From: Candidatus Latescibacterota bacterium
GTDB lineage: Bacteria; Latescibacterota; UBA2968; UBA8231
Direction: 5' to 3'
DNA length: 34,518 bases
NCBI GenBank assembly: GCA_022825185.1
Contig: JAJDYK010000230.1
Span: 1-34,518 of the forward strand
The translations under genes and the position numbers were made by a program. Shown here piece by piece: positions 33,336 through 34,518 of this stretch. The number at the start of each line of letters is the position of its first letter. The stretch's first letter is position 1. The notes beneath the pieces are model-generated. The model was given only the letters and a program-made list of their open reading frames with translations. It ran no database searches and was not told where the DNA came from.

Positions 33336-34518
33336 ATGCCAACTCCCAATATCGTCTATATCCACTCGCACGACACCGGCCGCTACGTCCAACCCTACGG
33401 CCACGCCATACCCACGCCTCATATCCAGCAGTTAGCCGAGGAAGGCGTCCTCTTCCGCCAAGCCTTTTGCGCCAACCCTACCTGTTCGCCTAGCCGCGCC
33501 TGCCTGCTCACCGGCCAGTGGGCCCATTCCTGCGGCATGACCGGCTTGGTCAACCGAGGCTGGACCTTGCCCTATCCCGAACGACTGCTGACCCATACCC
33601 TGCAAAAAGCCGGCTACACCACGGCCATGGCCGGCTTCCAGCACGTGGTAGCGGACATCGACGACGGCGGCTTCACCCGCCTGTTGCCCCAAGAGGCTCC
33701 CGCTGCCCAAACCGAAGACCGAGCTGCCGCCTTTTTAGCCGAAGATCATCAAGCCTCCTTTTATCTGGATGTGGGCTTTAGCGAAACCCATCGCCAGCGA
33801 CGCGGTTTTGCGCCCCAGCCCCAAGGCGAGGACCCCACCGATCCGCGCTACGTGCGACCATCCGCGCCCTTCCCCGATACACCTGAGACGCGCCGTGACA
33901 TGGCTGAGTACATCGACGCGGCCCGCACCCTCGACGCCAAAATGGGCCGCGTCTTCGCCGCTCTGCGAGACAACGGTTTGGCCGACAATACCCTCGTCAT
34001 TTGCACCACAGACCACGGCATAGCCTTCCCCACCATGAAGTGCAACCTCACCGACCACGGCCTTGGCGTCATGCTAGTGCTGCGCGGCCCGAGCGGTTTT
34101 AGCAACGGCCAAGTACTCGATGCCTTAGTCAGCCAAATAGATATCTATCCAACGGTTTGCGCCCTAGCCGGAATCGCATCGCCCGATCACGTGCAAGGCA
34201 CCTCGCTCCTGCCGCTGGTAAACGGCCAGGCCCAAGAAATCCGCGGCGAAATTTTCGCCGAAGTAAACTACCACACCTACTACGAACCCCAGCGCTGCAT
34301 CCGCACGCCGCGCTTCAAGTACATCCGCCGCTTCGACCAGCGCCAACATCCAGTCATGCCCAACTGCGACGATAGCTTGACCAAAGACTATTTTATCGAC
34401 CAAGGCTGGCGGCAACGCCCCCTAGAGCGCGAACGGCTCTACGACTTAGTCTTCGACCCGCACGAAACCCACAACTTGGCCGCAGACCCCAATTGCCAAG
34501 ATCACTTAGAGGATCTGC
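33336..34518 (+). CDS. Sulfatase (formylglycine type), C-terminally cut by window edge
   Basis: The 394 visible residues begin MPTPNIVYIHSHDTGRYVQ. The sulfatase signature CSPSR has the formylglycine-forming Cys50, in NPTCSPSRACLLTG. Further alkaline-phosphatase-superfamily landmarks are Asp13 near the N-terminus and ICTTDHGIAF, which supplies the metal-binding Asp/His pair. No signal peptide is seen in the visible part, and no stop codon precedes the end of the window. It should remove sulfate esters from a glycan or small molecule after activation of Cys50 by a formylglycine-generating enzyme, which is not in this window. The ATG has GCAGG seven bases upstream. Confidence 0.93.
   Translation, partial: MPTPNIVYIHSHDTGRYVQPYGHAIPTPHIQQLAEEGVLFRQAFCANPTCSPSRACLLTGQWAHSCGMTGLVNRGWTLPYPERLLTHTLQKAGYTTAMAGFQHVVADIDDGGFTRLLPQEAPAAQTEDRAAAFLAEDHQASFYLDVGFSETHRQRRGFAPQPQGEDPTDPRYVRPSAPFPDTPETRRDMAEYIDAARTLDAKMGRVFAALRDNGLADNTLVICTTDHGIAFPTMKCNLTDHGLGVMLVLRGPSGFSNGQVLDALVSQIDIYPTVCALAGIASPDHVQGTSLLPLVNGQAQEIRGEIFAEVNYHTYYEPQRCIRTPRFKYIRRFDQRQHPVMPNCDDSLTKDYFIDQGWRQRPLERERLYDLVFDPHETHNLAADPNCQDHLEDL

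Overview
The window looks like bacterial chromosome of a free-living or particle-associated heterotroph with roughly 58-60 percent GC. The mix of contents fits the FCB group, most like Latescibacterota or Poribacteria. These contents are large secreted proteins ending in FTPNGDG plus FlgD-like tails, secreted single-Cache proteins, phytanoyl-CoA dioxygenase, several Gfo/Idh/MocA oxidoreductases, a sulfatase, a PL10-type pectate lyase fragment and an outer-membrane barrel. The phylum is inferred from family content only; there is no rRNA or other phylogenetic marker. I found no tRNA, rRNA, CRISPR array or intact mobile element, and no gap between genes exceeds 300 bases.

Layout. 1-1369 (+): a transglutaminase-like protein and a four-helix membrane protein. 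1453-6897 (-): two large secreted discoidin/FlgD-tail proteins followed by a Gfo/Idh oxidoreductase. 7054-11284 (+): a tightly coupled envelope operon (CDP-alcohol phosphatidyltransferase with a nucleotidyltransferase-like N-terminus, LPG-synthase-like flippase, DUF3047 protein, GT4 glycosyltransferase) behind a good sigma70-type promoter. 11316-13344 (-): cupin, GNAT acetyltransferase and a second Gfo/Idh. 13527-16526 (+): small coiled-coil membrane protein, MBL-fold hydrolase, D-2-hydroxyacid dehydrogenase and an alkaline-phosphatase-superfamily phosphodiesterase. 16678-18689 (+): a Tat-exported type I substrate-binding protein overlapping a membrane sensor that stops after its HAMP region. 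18789-20099 (+): OFA-type MFS transporter. 20248-24829 (+): a second, paralogous copy of the two-gene discoidin/FlgD-tail module. 24894-26072 (-): phytanoyl-CoA dioxygenase. 26223-26906 (+): N-terminally truncated PL10-like pectate lyase. 27033-30622 (+): three tandem secreted Cache-domain proteins, each behind the same promoter-like box. 30805-33099 (+): a two-barrel outer-membrane protein. 33336-end (+): a sulfatase cut by the window edge.

How it fits together. Much of the window handles small molecules and glycans: oxidoreductases, dioxygenase, cupin, hydroxyacid dehydrogenase, sulfatase, lyase and an organic-anion-type transporter. The rest builds or decorates the cell surface. The two parts most worth attention are the Cache array (27033-30622), which has identical spacing of a 35-base upstream box in all three genes and no signalling output domain, and the duplicated two-gene module of large secreted proteins (2511-6897 and 20248-24829).
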